The notes beneath the pieces were generated by a model. It ran no database searches. It was given only the letters and a program-made list of their open reading frames with translations, and was not told where the DNA came from. A program made the position numbers and the translations under genes. A DNA stretch of 32,288 nt, taken from assembly GCA_934464615.1 (NCBI GenBank), contig CAKSKA010000015.1, positions 1 through 32,288 of the forward strand, in the 5' to 3' direction. This document shows positions 6,488-14,667 of the stretch, one piece after another. The stretch is from an uncultured Eubacteriales bacterium. Lineage in GTDB: Bacteria; Bacillota; Clostridia; Oscillospirales; Acutalibacteraceae. Numbering within the stretch: position 1 is the first letter of the stretch; every line of letters begins with the position of its first letter.

Positions 6488-7621
6488 ATGATTTACCTTG
6501 ATAACGCGGCAACAAGCGGAAGGAAACCGCCCGAAGTAATCGCGGCGGTATCGGGCGCACTTAAAAGATATAATGCCAATCCCGGACGCAGCGGCCATAC
6601 CGCTTCTATGGAAACGGCATATAAGATTTATGATATAAGAAGCTCGGCGGCAAATTTTTTCGGTGACGATAATCCCGCACATGTAATTTTTTGCATAAAC
6701 TGCACTTATGCGCTTAACTGCGTTATCAAGGGAGTGTTGAAGCCTTCGGATCATGTTATTATAAGCGATATTGAGCATAACGCCGTTTTGCGTCCGGTAC
6801 ACAAACTTGCAAGTATGGGTATAATAACTTACGATGTTGCAAAAGTGGATCTGTTGCAGCCGCAAAAAACCGTAAATTCTTTTAAACAACTTATAAAGCA
6901 CAATACAAAGATGATAATATGCTCTGCGGCATCAAACGTGTGCGGTGTAATGACTCCTATCGGGAAAATAGGAGAACTTTGCGCGCAATACGGCATACTT
7001 TTTTGTGTGGACGGGGCACAGGCCGCAGGAATAACCGACATAAACATGAAAAAAATGAACATAGATTTCCTTGCCGTCGCGGCGCACAAAGGGCTTTATG
7101 CGCCTATGGGCACGGGAATACTTATAGCCCGCAAAGATATTGAGAATACTTTGGTTGAGGGCGGCACCGGTACGGCGTCCCTTAACGCGCTGCAGCCTGA
7201 CGATATGCCCGAAAGATTTGAAAGCGGAACGCTTAATGTGCCGGGCATAATGGGTATAGGCGCCGGAATAGATTATGTGAAAAGGATAGGTGTCGGGACG
7301 ATATACCGACACGAAATGGGACTTACCGATATGCTTTACGAAAAACTTTACAATATGCCCAATATAGAGTTATATGCGCCGTATCCGCAGCCGGGAATGT
7401 ATGCGCCGGTATTAAGTTTTAATGTTAAAGGCAAAAACAGTTCCGAAGTTGCGCAGATACTTAACAAAAACGGAATTGCCGTAAGGGCGGGTTACCATTG
7501 TGCAAAACTTGCACACGAAAAACTGCAGACTACCGACAGCGGAACAGTCAGGGTAAGCGTCGGCAGTTTTAATACAAAAAACGACATAAATTATTTGGTA
7601 AATGTGCTGAAAATTTTATAA
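6488..7621 (+). CDS. Cysteine desulfurase family protein (class V aminotransferase)
   Basis: A PLP enzyme of 377 residues related to SufS/CsdA and to the TIGR01977-type desulfurases. Seen are Y-L-D-N-A-A-T at the N-terminus, the PLP-aspartate region F-C-V-D-G-A-Q-A-A-G, the Schiff-base lysine in A-A-H-K-G-L-Y (Lys201), and a catalytic cysteine in R-A-G-Y-H-C-A-K (Cys338). It probably removes sulfur from cysteine (or selenium from selenocysteine) as an enzyme-bound persulfide. I chose ATG at 6488 with CGGAG upstream rather than the in-frame TTG at 6470, because M-I-Y-L-D-N is the family N-terminus. It is probably co-transcribed with the DUF3343 gene. No IscU/SufU scaffold is adjacent. Confidence 0.88.
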   Translation: MIYLDNAATSGRKPPEVIAAVSGALKRYNANPGRSGHTASMETAYKIYDIRSSAANFFGDDNPAHVIFCINCTYALNCVIKGVLKPSDHVIISDIEHNAVLRPVHKLASMGIITYDVAKVDLLQPQKTVNSFKQLIKHNTKMIICSAASNVCGVMTPIGKIGELCAQYGILFCVDGAQAAGITDINMKKMNIDFLAVAAHKGLYAPMGTGILIARKDIENTLVEGGTGTASLNALQPDDMPERFESGTLNVPGIMGIGAGIDYVKRIGVGTIYRHEMGLTDMLYEKLYNMPNIELYAPYPQPGMYAPVLSFNVKGKNSSEVAQILNKNGIAVRAGYHCAKLAHEKLQTTDSGTVRVSVGSFNTKNDINYLVNVLKIL

Positions 7622-7637
7622 AATTTATTATTGTCGG

Positions 7638-7666
7638 TTGATACCGCAGTGCAATTATGTTATTAT
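7638..7666 (+). promoter_or_regulatory. Sigma-A promoter of cdaA-cdaR
   Basis: TTGATA (7638-7643) and TATTAT (7661-7666) are 17 bases apart, 35 bases before the cdaA start. Confidence 0.6.
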
Positions 7667-7700
7667 ATAATAAATATTTGTATGTGAAGGAATGGACGCA

Positions 7701-8606
7701 ATGCTTGAAAGCATAAATACCTTTTGGAATCAAATTTTATATGCACTGCTTAATATAAGATTTTTTGATTTGATAGATATACTTGCGGTTGCATTTATTA
7801 TTTATCAAGCCATACGGTTTTTCCGCGATTCAAGGGCGGGGCAGCTTATAAAGGGTATTGTTATAATCCTTATTATATTTATTTTTGCAAACTGGTTTAA
7901 CCTTGTAACTATTAAATGGTTGCTCACAAAACTTGCGGATTCCATTATAGTTGTTGCGGCAATAGTGTTCCAACCGGAACTGCGTCGTGCGCTTGAAAAA
8001 ATGGGACGCAGCGGAATAAGCAAAATAGGGCGTTCTCAGGTAAGCGACTACGATATAATAGAGGACAGCATAGGCAGCGTTTGCAAGGCTGCAAGTAATA
8101 TGTCCGATAAAAAAATAGGTGCGCTTATTGTGTTTGAACGAAAAACGCCTCTCGGCGAAATAGCCGCAACGGGTACAGATGTTGACGCCACTGTATCGAC
8201 AGAGCTTGTTCAAAATATCTTTTATCCAAAATCTCCTTTGCATGACGGCGGTATGATAATACGTTCGGGCAGGATTTTATCCGCCGGTTGCATTTTGCCG
8301 CTTACTTCAAACACAAACCTTAATTCGCAATTGGGTACAAGACATAGGGCGGCAATAGGTATGAGCGAAACATCCGACGCGGTAATTTTGGTGGTTTCGG
8401 AAGAAACCGGCAATATTTCCCTTGCATGCAACGGTGTGCTTACACGCAATTATAATCCGATATCTTTAAGGGAAGACCTTGAAAAATATCTGCTTACAAG
8501 CGAGACAAGGGAAAATTTAACATTTTCCGAGCGCGTTAAAAAACTTTTGGGACGGAAAAAATCAACCGATAAAAATGATACAACGGAGAACGGCGAAAAT
8601 GAATAA
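7701..8606 (+). CDS. cdaA: Diadenylate cyclase CdaA
   Basis: It condenses two ATP into the second messenger c-di-AMP at the membrane. The 301 residues contain about three N-terminal transmembrane helices (roughly 13-85), a short coiled segment and the DisA-N cyclase domain. Motifs are P-L-H-D-G-G (His181-Gly184) and the R-H-R triad in G-T-R-H-R-A-A (214-216). The usual DGA motif reads DGG here. Start ATG 7701 sits nine bases after GAAGGA; the ATG at 7692 is only one base from it and is less likely. It overlaps cdaR by eight bases, the conserved cyclase-regulator operon; glmM, often third, is absent here. GdpP, the matching phosphodiesterase, is at 22857. Confidence 0.93.
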   Translation: MLESINTFWNQILYALLNIRFFDLIDILAVAFIIYQAIRFFRDSRAGQLIKGIVIILIIFIFANWFNLVTIKWLLTKLADSIIVVAAIVFQPELRRALEKMGRSGISKIGRSQVSDYDIIEDSIGSVCKAASNMSDKKIGALIVFERKTPLGEIAATGTDVDATVSTELVQNIFYPKSPLHDGGMIIRSGRILSAGCILPLTSNTNLNSQLGTRHRAAIGMSETSDAVILVVSEETGNISLACNGVLTRNYNPISLREDLEKYLLTSETRENLTFSERVKKLLGRKKSTDKNDTTENGENE

Positions 8607-9861
8607 AAAGTTTAATTTTTCTTTACGCACATTGCTTGATAATCGCAGATTTTCCATAATTTTTTCGGTAACTCTCGCATTTATTGTGTGGATGGCGGTA
8701 GTTATAAATCAAACGCCTACAATAGACAGGACAATAACCGGACTTAAAGTTACAATTGACACAGAGGGTACGGTTGCGGGCGAATTGGGACTTGACGAAG
8801 TTACGGGTGCAGTTTCAACCGTAGTTACAATAAAGGTAAGCGGACCGGCATATGTTGTAAGCAATTTAAAGGAAAGTGATTTTGTTATATCTCCTTCCCT
8901 TGCAAATGTAACGGCCCCCGGTACGTACACAATACCGCTTACCGCCACAAAACTTAATTTCGGCAATGAGTTTTCGGTTACATCAATAACACCGTCGCAA
9001 TTAACTCTTACGTTTGACTATATTGATACAAAACAAATTACCGTAGTTCCTATAGTAAACGGTGTAAGCGCCGTACAGGGACTTGTGGCGGAGGAGCCGG
9101 TCATCAGCAATGCGGACGAAAGTACCGTGACTGTAAAAGGACCGCGTACCGAAATGTCAAAAATAGCAACGGTAAATGCCGTTGTAAATAAACAGGAAGT
9201 GCTTTCCGAAACAAAAACTTACGATGCGGATATAGTTTTGCTTGATAAGAACGGAGAGGAACTTGATAAGTCAAAATATACATTAAGTGCCGAAACCGTC
9301 AAGGTTTCAGTGCCTATATCCAAGCGCAAAACAGTTCCCGTAAGGGCGGATTTCACCAACGCTCCGGAAGGGTACGGCGAGTTTATAAATTACAGCTTAT
9401 CGGTAAGGGAAGTTGATATTATAGGTCCTGCGGCAACCGTGGACCAAATGGACGAGGTAGTTCTGTCCCCGATAGATTTCTTCAGTATTTCCAAAGAAAA
9501 TCATAAGTTCGATATGGCTCCGGTATTGTCCGACGGCGTAAAGATACTTGATAATATTGAAGCGATAACGGTAGATATCGACACGTCCGGATTTGCGGAA
9601 CGCACACTTACCGTAAGCAATGTGGTTGCAATAAACAACAGCAATAACTATACGGTAACCCTTAACAGCAATATTAAAAATGTTAAGATTTGCGCCCCGC
9701 GTGAAATAATAAACAATATAAGACAGGATACTGTTTACGCGGTGGTGGATCTGACAGGCAAGTCTGCCGGCGAATACAATGCCGCGGTCACAATATATTC
9801 TTATTCGGATAAGAGGATATGGCAGGTGGGAACATATCAGGCTTCAATAACCATAGCGTGA
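8599..9861 (+). CDS. cdaR: YbbR-domain protein CdaR, regulator of CdaA
   Basis: A 420-residue extracytoplasmic protein: short cytoplasmic N-terminus, one transmembrane helix (about 19-36, F-S-V-T-L-A-F-I-V-W), then tandem YbbR beta domains carrying recurring V-x-G-P and V-P-V segments. It is known to bind and modulate CdaA. ATG 8599 overlaps the end of cdaA and follows CGGAGAACGGCG. The last codon GCG and stop TGA (9856-9861) belong to the inserted element at 9856-10128. Without that element the frame would continue ATA-AAG-TAA, so the wild-type protein would end in lysine at the same length. The insertion therefore changes only the last residue but moves the terminator 275 bases downstream. 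Confidence 0.88.
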   Translation: MNKKFNFSLRTLLDNRRFSIIFSVTLAFIVWMAVVINQTPTIDRTITGLKVTIDTEGTVAGELGLDEVTGAVSTVVTIKVSGPAYVVSNLKESDFVISPSLANVTAPGTYTIPLTATKLNFGNEFSVTSITPSQLTLTFDYIDTKQITVVPIVNGVSAVQGLVAEEPVISNADESTVTVKGPRTEMSKIATVNAVVNKQEVLSETKTYDADIVLLDKNGEELDKSKYTLSAETVKVSVPISKRKTVPVRADFTNAPEGYGEFINYSLSVREVDIIGPAATVDQMDEVVLSPIDFFSISKENHKFDMAPVLSDGVKILDNIEAITVDIDTSGFAERTLTVSNVVAINNSNNYTVTLNSNIKNVKICAPREIINNIRQDTVYAVVDLTGKSAGEYNAAVTIYSYSDKRIWQVGTYQASITIA

Positions 9862-10130
9862 CAAGACTCGAACCTGTCACGCCTACGAAACAAAATTTTG
9901 CATAATACATTGCCTCAAAACTTGAAATACGTCAGTATTCCTGCGTTTTATCGGCTTCGTCTTATAACAAAATTTTCGGTTTCGATAGGTTAAAAGTTTC
10001 TGCCGCCGAATTTTATATTCGGCGAAGCGGGAAATTTGCAGCAAGGCTGGCGCCTTGCAAAAATAAACGCAAAGCCGTAATTTAAAAGGCGGCGAGCGAA
10101 ACCGTGGCAGGTTCGAGTCCTGTCACGCTA
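9854..10130. mobile_element. Putative MITE with T-arm-like inverted repeats and TA flanks
   Basis: Element 9856-10128 (273 bp) is flanked by TA on both sides (9854-9855, 10129-10130). Its 28-base ends are imperfect inverted repeats (24/28), both starting GCGTGACA when read inward. Each end is itself a hairpin with the tRNA-like loop TTCGAGT. The interior has no coding potential but has hairpins GCCGAAT/ATTCGGC (10005-10023) and GCAAGG/CCTTGC (10041-10058). Deleting the element plus one TA gives cdaR a stop codon two codons on and puts a terminator hairpin right behind. TA duplication suggests mobilisation by an IS630/Tc1-type transposase; none is encoded here. Confidence 0.7.
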
Positions 10131-10142
10131 AAGTAATAAAGT

Positions 10143-10176
10143 AAATCCCGTTTGCGACATATTCGCAGCGGGATTT
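10143..10176 (+). terminator. Hairpin terminator of the cdaA-cdaR operon
   Basis: AAATCCCG pairs with CGGGATTT around an inner stem TGCGA/TCGCA. The T-run is short (ATTTATATAT), so termination strength is uncertain. Before the MITE insertion it would have sat about 10 bases after the cdaR stop. Confidence 0.65.
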
Positions 10177-10208
10177 ATATATACGTATGTATTGTAAAAT
10201 TACGGCGG

Positions 10209-10238
10209 CTGACAAAATTACGGCCTTGTGCATATAAT
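10209..10238 (+). promoter_or_regulatory. Sigma-A promoter upstream of 10255 gene
   Basis: CTGACA (10209-10214) and TATAAT (10233-10238) are separated by 18 bases, just before AGGTGG and the ATG at 10255. Confidence 0.65.
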
Positions 10239-10254
10239 GCAGTGAGGTGGTATT

Positions 10255-10590
10255 ATGCTTAAGGCATTTTTGATAATAGCTTTGGTTTTACTTTCTCTTT
10301 TAGGGCTGAGCGAGCTTGTGCATATAATGTGCGCCGCTGTGCTTAAGGCACCTACAAAGTGCCGTAAACTTTTGGTTTTGGTACCGGATAACGATAATGC
10401 CGAACAGCAAATTGCCGCGGCGCTTTATGAAATGGAGTGGCACGGTAAAAATTATGCCGACGGCATGGCTGTGCTGACAGGCGGCATATCGCATGAGAAC
10501 GCGGAACAACTTAAAAAACGCTTTGGCGGCGACGGTATTGTGTTCAGCGAAAAGTTATTCGGCGCGGAAACAAATGCAGAGGATAAATAA
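10255..10590 (+). CDS. Small membrane-anchored protein of unknown function
   Basis: I do not recognise a family. The 111 residues begin with one hydrophobic helix (about 3-25) and continue with a short soluble domain of mixed strand-helix character: K-L-L-V-L-V-P, a helix rich in A-E-Q-Q-I-A-A-A-L, then M-A-V-L-T-G-G and a C-terminal acidic tail. It has a good Shine-Dalgarno (AGGTGG) and its own promoter, and codon use resembles its neighbours. It lies 21 bases upstream of recD2, so it is probably co-transcribed. The soluble part could be a signalling or partner-binding module, but nothing in the sequence says which. Confidence 0.75.
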   Translation: MLKAFLIIALVLLSLLGLSELVHIMCAAVLKAPTKCRKLLVLVPDNDNAEQQIAAALYEMEWHGKNYADGMAVLTGGISHENAEQLKKRFGGDGIVFSEKLFGAETNAEDK

Positions 10591-10611
10591 AGTTTATTTC
10601 GGGAGTTAAAA

Positions 10612-12825
10612 ATGGCTGAAAACGGCGAAAATATTACCGTGCGCGGCACGGTTAAAAAAATTACATACAGAAATTCCGATAACGGATATACGGTGTTTAT
10701 TCTTGATACCGACGACGGCGACCTTACCGTTGTCGGTACGGCACCGTATATGACGCAGGATGATTTTGTAAACTGTACGGGCAGTATGGTTTATCATCCG
10801 AATTACGGAGAACAGTTAAAAGCCGAAACAATAGAACGCGTTATAAAGAAAAACCGCGCCTCGATAGTAAAATATCTGTCCTCCGGCAGTATTAAGGGCG
10901 TGGGGCCGGTATCCGCAAAACTGATAGTTGAACGGTTTGGGGATAAAACGCTTGAAATTATAGAAAACGAACCCGAACGGCTTGCGGAAATACGGGGCAT
11001 TTCCTATTCAAAAGCACAAAGCATACACGAGGAATATATCAAACAATTCGGTATGCAGGACGTCATTATATTTCTCGGAAACCTCGGAATAAGTGCCGAC
11101 GAAGCGCTTAAGATTTTTAAAAAGTTAGGTCCCGACACAAACGACGCAGTATCGCAAAATCCGTATATACTTTGTACACAGGGGCTTGACTTCGGATTTG
11201 ACAGGGCCGAGGAAATCGCCGCCGCTTTGAACTTTAATTTTAAAAGTCCGCAAAGGATAAAAGCAGGAATTATTTATATTTTAAAAAAGAATCTCGGCAA
11301 TGGACATACCTGTTTGCCGTCGGACAAGCTGATAAGTGTGGCGTGTACATTACTTGATACCGACAGCGGCACGGCAGACGAATGTGTGGCAGAGCTGGAA
11401 GCGGATATGGAAATAGTATCCGATGTTTCTGACGGCAAAAAATTTGTGTTTTTGACAGAGTATTATAATGCCGAAAGGCACATTGCCGCACTACTGTCCG
11501 CCGTAAAGACAAGCATACCTGCGGCATTTGCCGTAAGCGATCTGGAAATTGACAGATGCGAGAATAAAATGGGCATTAAATTTGACGAAAAACAACGCGG
11601 CGCGGTTGTCGCGGCGGTGGAAAACGGTATGCTTATTTTAACCGGCGGTCCGGGTACGGGCAAAACAACCACGCTTAAAGCTATTATTGATATATTAAAA
11701 CACAGGGACCTTGACATAGTGCTGGCAGCCCCTACCGGACGGGCGGCTAAACGTATGACCGAACTTACCGGAAACGAGGCAAAAACAATACACAGATTAC
11801 TTGAATGTACATTCGGAGAAGATTCAAAACAGGTTTTTGCACGGAATGAGAAAAATCCGCTTGAGTGTTCCGCTATAATAATAGATGAAATGTCAATGGT
11901 GGACGCACTGCTTTTTGACAGTCTTATAAGGGCATTACGGTACGATTGCCGTATAATTATGGTGGGTGATGCCGACCAGTTGCCGAGCGTCGGGGCAGGC
12001 AATGTGCTGAGCGATTTGTTGACTTGCGGTACAATACCGAACGTACAGCTTAAAACGGTTTTCAGACAGGCAGGCAAAAGCAAAATAATAAGGAACGCAC
12101 ACGCGATAATAGACGGCGAACCGATTGATTTGAAAAATGACGCCGATTCCGATTTTTTTGTAATGAACAGACCTGATGCCGTAAGCACCGTAAATACGGT
12201 AATTGACCTTGTAACAAACCGTTTGCCCGCAGCTTACGGATTTTCCGCGACCGATGACATACAGGTACTTTGCCCGTCCAGAAAGATGGATACGGGGACG
12301 GTAAACCTTAATAATGTTTTGCAGTCCGTCATAAATCCGCCGGATAAAAACAGAAACGAATTAAATTATAAAGGCATTTATTTCCGCACCGGAGATAAAG
12401 TTATGCAGATTAAAAACAATTACGATTTACTGTGGGAGAAAAGCAACGGCGAGACCGGCAGCGGAGTATTTAACGGAGATATAGGCACGGTTGTTTTTGC
12501 GGACAGACGCGCCGGATGCCTGAAGGTGAAATTCGATGATAAAACGGTGGAATACATATCCGATGAATTGTCGGAACTTGAACTTGCGTATGCGGTTACC
12601 GTGCATAAAAGTCAGGGCAGCGAGTTTGACTGCGTTGTAATACCGCTTTTTGATACACCGCAAATGCTGCGATACCGCAATTTGCTTTATACCGGTGTAA
12701 CGCGCGCAAAAAAATTACTTGTAATTGTAGGCAACGGCAGGGTATTTATGCAAATGGCGGAAAACGACCGCAAAACATTGCGCTATACGGGACTTGCCAG
12801 ATTTTTAAAAGAGGCAAACGCATGA
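10612..12825 (+). CDS. recD2: ATP-dependent helicase RecD2
   Basis: An SF1B 5'-3' DNA helicase of 737 residues, used in DNA repair and mismatch-repair-linked processes in bacteria lacking RecBC. The order is: an N-terminal OB-like domain (V-R-G-T-V-K-K-I-T-Y, 6-15), tandem helix-hairpin-helix repeats (about 80-190, with G-S-I-K-G-V-G and I-R-G-I-S), Walker A G-G-P-G-T-G-K-T (345-352), T-G-R-A-A-K-R, Walker B I-I-D-E-M-S-M-V-D (Asp425-Glu426), and the C-terminal motif T-V-H-K-S-Q-G-S-E-F (from 663). Length is typical of RecD2 (700-800). The stop overlaps the comF start by four bases. All key motifs are intact. Confidence 0.94.
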   Translation: MAENGENITVRGTVKKITYRNSDNGYTVFILDTDDGDLTVVGTAPYMTQDDFVNCTGSMVYHPNYGEQLKAETIERVIKKNRASIVKYLSSGSIKGVGPVSAKLIVERFGDKTLEIIENEPERLAEIRGISYSKAQSIHEEYIKQFGMQDVIIFLGNLGISADEALKIFKKLGPDTNDAVSQNPYILCTQGLDFGFDRAEEIAAALNFNFKSPQRIKAGIIYILKKNLGNGHTCLPSDKLISVACTLLDTDSGTADECVAELEADMEIVSDVSDGKKFVFLTEYYNAERHIAALLSAVKTSIPAAFAVSDLEIDRCENKMGIKFDEKQRGAVVAAVENGMLILTGGPGTGKTTTLKAIIDILKHRDLDIVLAAPTGRAAKRMTELTGNEAKTIHRLLECTFGEDSKQVFARNEKNPLECSAIIIDEMSMVDALLFDSLIRALRYDCRIIMVGDADQLPSVGAGNVLSDLLTCGTIPNVQLKTVFRQAGKSKIIRNAHAIIDGEPIDLKNDADSDFFVMNRPDAVSTVNTVIDLVTNRLPAAYGFSATDDIQVLCPSRKMDTGTVNLNNVLQSVINPPDKNRNELNYKGIYFRTGDKVMQIKNNYDLLWEKSNGETGSGVFNGDIGTVVFADRRAGCLKVKFDDKTVEYISDELSELELAYAVTVHKSQGSEFDCVVIPLFDTPQMLRYRNLLYTGVTRAKKLLVIVGNGRVFMQMAENDRKTLRYTGLARFLKEANA

Positions 12826-13499
12826 AAATAATTAATTATATTTTAAATATTGTATTTCCGAGCAGGTGCGTGTTTTGCTCCAAAATTTTAAAGATGGGAC
12901 AAAACATTTGCCCCGATTGCCTTAAAAAGAATGTTTACGCAGGCAAACTTTGTACAAAATGCGGTTGTGTGCAGAATAAATGCTGCTGTAAGTACAATAG
13001 ATTTTTATTTGAAGAATGTGTTGCACCGTATGCGTTTGATAAAAATATTAAGACGCTTGTATACAACCTGAAGTTTGAAGGCAGTGCGCAGACGGCGGAT
13101 TTTCTTGCCGATAATATGAACAAAAGCATTAAAGACTGTTTTTACGGCATAAAATTCGATGCGGTAACGAGTGTTCCTATGGGGAAGTGGGGCAGATATA
13201 TGCGAGGATATAACCAAAGCAGGCTGCTTGCAAAACGCATTGCGGATAAAAATAATCTGCCGTATGCGGAAGTTCTGTTTAAACGGGGCAACCATATCCA
13301 ACATAAACTTAACCGTTCCGAAAGGTTTAAGAACGTACACGGTGTTTTCGGGATAAAAAGACAATATAAATGCGAAAATATTTTACTTATTGATGATATA
13401 AAATCAACAGGCGCTACCCTTAACGAATGTGCAAGACAGTTAAAGTTTGCAGGCTGTAAAAATGTTTTTTGCTGTGTTGCCGCAACAAACTGCAAGTAA
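12822..13499 (+). CDS. comF: ComF family protein (phosphoribosyltransferase-like)
   Basis: A 225-residue ComFC/GntX-type protein, linked to DNA uptake and processing of transforming single strands where studied. It has an N-terminal zinc-ribbon region (C-V-F-C at 16-19, C-P-D-C, then C-T-K-C and a run of cysteines) followed by a type I PRTase fold. The PRPP-loop-like motif is L-L-I-D-D-I-K-S-T-G-A-T (Asp191-Asp192). The M-G-K-W-G-R-Y-M-R-G-Y-N-Q-S segment (R-G-x-N-Q) is a ComFC hallmark. ATG 12822 overlaps the last codon of recD2 (ATGA), implying translational coupling. comFA is not adjacent, so a competence role here is inference. Confidence 0.88.
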   Translation: MKIINYILNIVFPSRCVFCSKILKMGQNICPDCLKKNVYAGKLCTKCGCVQNKCCCKYNRFLFEECVAPYAFDKNIKTLVYNLKFEGSAQTADFLADNMNKSIKDCFYGIKFDAVTSVPMGKWGRYMRGYNQSRLLAKRIADKNNLPYAEVLFKRGNHIQHKLNRSERFKNVHGVFGIKRQYKCENILLIDDIKSTGATLNECARQLKFAGCKNVFCCVAATNCK

Positions 13500-13502
13500 C
13501 GG

Positions 13503-13531
13503 TTGAAAAAAAGAAAACGCTTTAGTATAAT
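13503..13531 (+). promoter_or_regulatory. Sigma-A promoter of mreB-like gene
   Basis: TTGAAA (13503-13508) and TATAAT (13526-13531), 17-base spacer, 57 bases before the start codon. Confidence 0.7.
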
Positions 13532-13588
13532 AAATATATATTGATTTTAAAGGGCAAACTGCAACAGTTGCCGAAACGGTGAATTATT

Positions 13589-14614
13589 ATGACAACAACT
13601 GACATAGGCATAGATTTAGGCTCCTCAAAAACCGTGATTTTTTCGGGCGCAAAAATCGTTCTTGAACAACCGAGTGTTATAACGGTAGACGCTGAAACGC
13701 TGACGCCTGTTTATTACGGCGAAAAAGCACAGCAAACTTTGGGGCGTACTCCCGACAGCCTTTTGTGTGTGCATCCCGTTCAAAACGGTATAATAGCCGA
13801 TTACGATTTGGCGTTGGAAATGCTTAAAAAATATATGTCGGACTGCTTCGGTAAAAAAATAGTGCGTCCGCGCATAATGGCTTCAATACCTACGGGTGTT
13901 ACCGAATTGCAGCATCATTCGCTCTCTCAGCTTGTGCTTGAAAGCGGCGGCAGAAATGTAAGCGTAATAGAAAATCCCATAGCGGTAGCACTCGGCTTTG
14001 GCATTGATTTTTCAAAGCCTAACGGGAATCTTATTGTAGATATGGGGGCAGGCTCTACGGATATTGCCACCATAACGCTCGGCGGTATAGCAAAATGCGA
14101 TTCTTCCAAAACCGCGGGCAATACTTTTGACGAACTTATTATCAAATATGTACGTAAGGAATATAATATAGAAATAGGTCCGCTTACCGCGGAAAACATT
14201 AAAAAACAGTTAAGTACGGCGGTAAAACGGCCGGTTGAGTTTGCAATAGTGGCAAAAGGCAGGAATCTTGTAAGCGGATTGCCCGAATCTTTTGAAATTA
14301 CATCCACACAGGTGCATGAAGTTATTTCCGATACGGCGTTGTCCATTTGCAACGATATACGCCGTGTGCTTGAAAAGACCGATCCGGACATAGTCGCGGA
14401 TATTATGGTTAACGGAATTTACCTTACGGGCGGCACTTCGCTTATGAACGGAATGGCGGAATTAATCGAAGAATTTTTCGGTACAAAAGTGCATATGGAT
14501 TCCGATCCCACGCACAGCGTTGTGCGCGGTGCCGCAACAGCGCTTAAAAATCCCGAACTTTTGCAAAATGTTGATTTTGAATACCGTTCTATTAAAGAAT
14601 TGGTTATAGAATAA
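13589..14614 (+). CDS. MreB-like bacterial actin
   Basis: A 341-residue actin-fold ATPase of the MreB/Mbl family, which polymerises on the inner membrane and guides wall synthesis. Visible are phosphate-1 D-I-G-I-D-L-G-S-S-K-T (5-15), the linker V-E-N-P-I-A-V-A-like segment (I-E-N-P-I-A-V-A-L-G), phosphate-2 V-D-M-G-A-G-S-T-D-I-A and the adenosine motif L-T-G-G-T-S-L-M-N-G. The canonical MreB forms (G-T-A-N-T and I-G-G-G-T-T-E) are altered, so this is a divergent paralogue rather than a typical MreB. It has its own promoter and no mreC, mreD or rodA neighbour. A strong promoter and T-box follow with no clear terminator between. Confidence 0.85.
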   Translation: MTTTDIGIDLGSSKTVIFSGAKIVLEQPSVITVDAETLTPVYYGEKAQQTLGRTPDSLLCVHPVQNGIIADYDLALEMLKKYMSDCFGKKIVRPRIMASIPTGVTELQHHSLSQLVLESGGRNVSVIENPIAVALGFGIDFSKPNGNLIVDMGAGSTDIATITLGGIAKCDSSKTAGNTFDELIIKYVRKEYNIEIGPLTAENIKKQLSTAVKRPVEFAIVAKGRNLVSGLPESFEITSTQVHEVISDTALSICNDIRRVLEKTDPDIVADIMVNGIYLTGGTSLMNGMAELIEEFFGTKVHMDSDPTHSVVRGAATALKNPELLQNVDFEYRSIKELVIE

Positions 14615-14632
14615 ATTTTTTTTAAAAAAGTA

Positions 14633-14661
14633 TTGACAACCGTTTTTTGCGGTGCTATAAT
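14633..14661 (+). promoter_or_regulatory. Consensus sigma-A promoter of the trpXYZ operon
   Basis: TTGACA (14633-14638) and TATAAT (14656-14661) with an exact 17-base spacer, the best promoter in the window, directly upstream of the T-box leader. Confidence 0.9.
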
Positions 14662-14667
14662 CTAAAA

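Noticed and set aside
8599..9861. cdaR truncated by the downstream element
   Set aside because: The predicted pre-insertion protein has the same length, differing only in the last residue, so the gene is not disrupted.
10225..10329. 15-base repeat CTTGTGCATATAATG at 10225 and 10315
   Set aside because: One copy is the promoter -10 region and the other is inside the coding frame; with only two copies it is probably chance.
11463..12188. 241-codon minus-strand frame
   Set aside because: It lies wholly inside recD2, whose motifs are intact in the plus frame.
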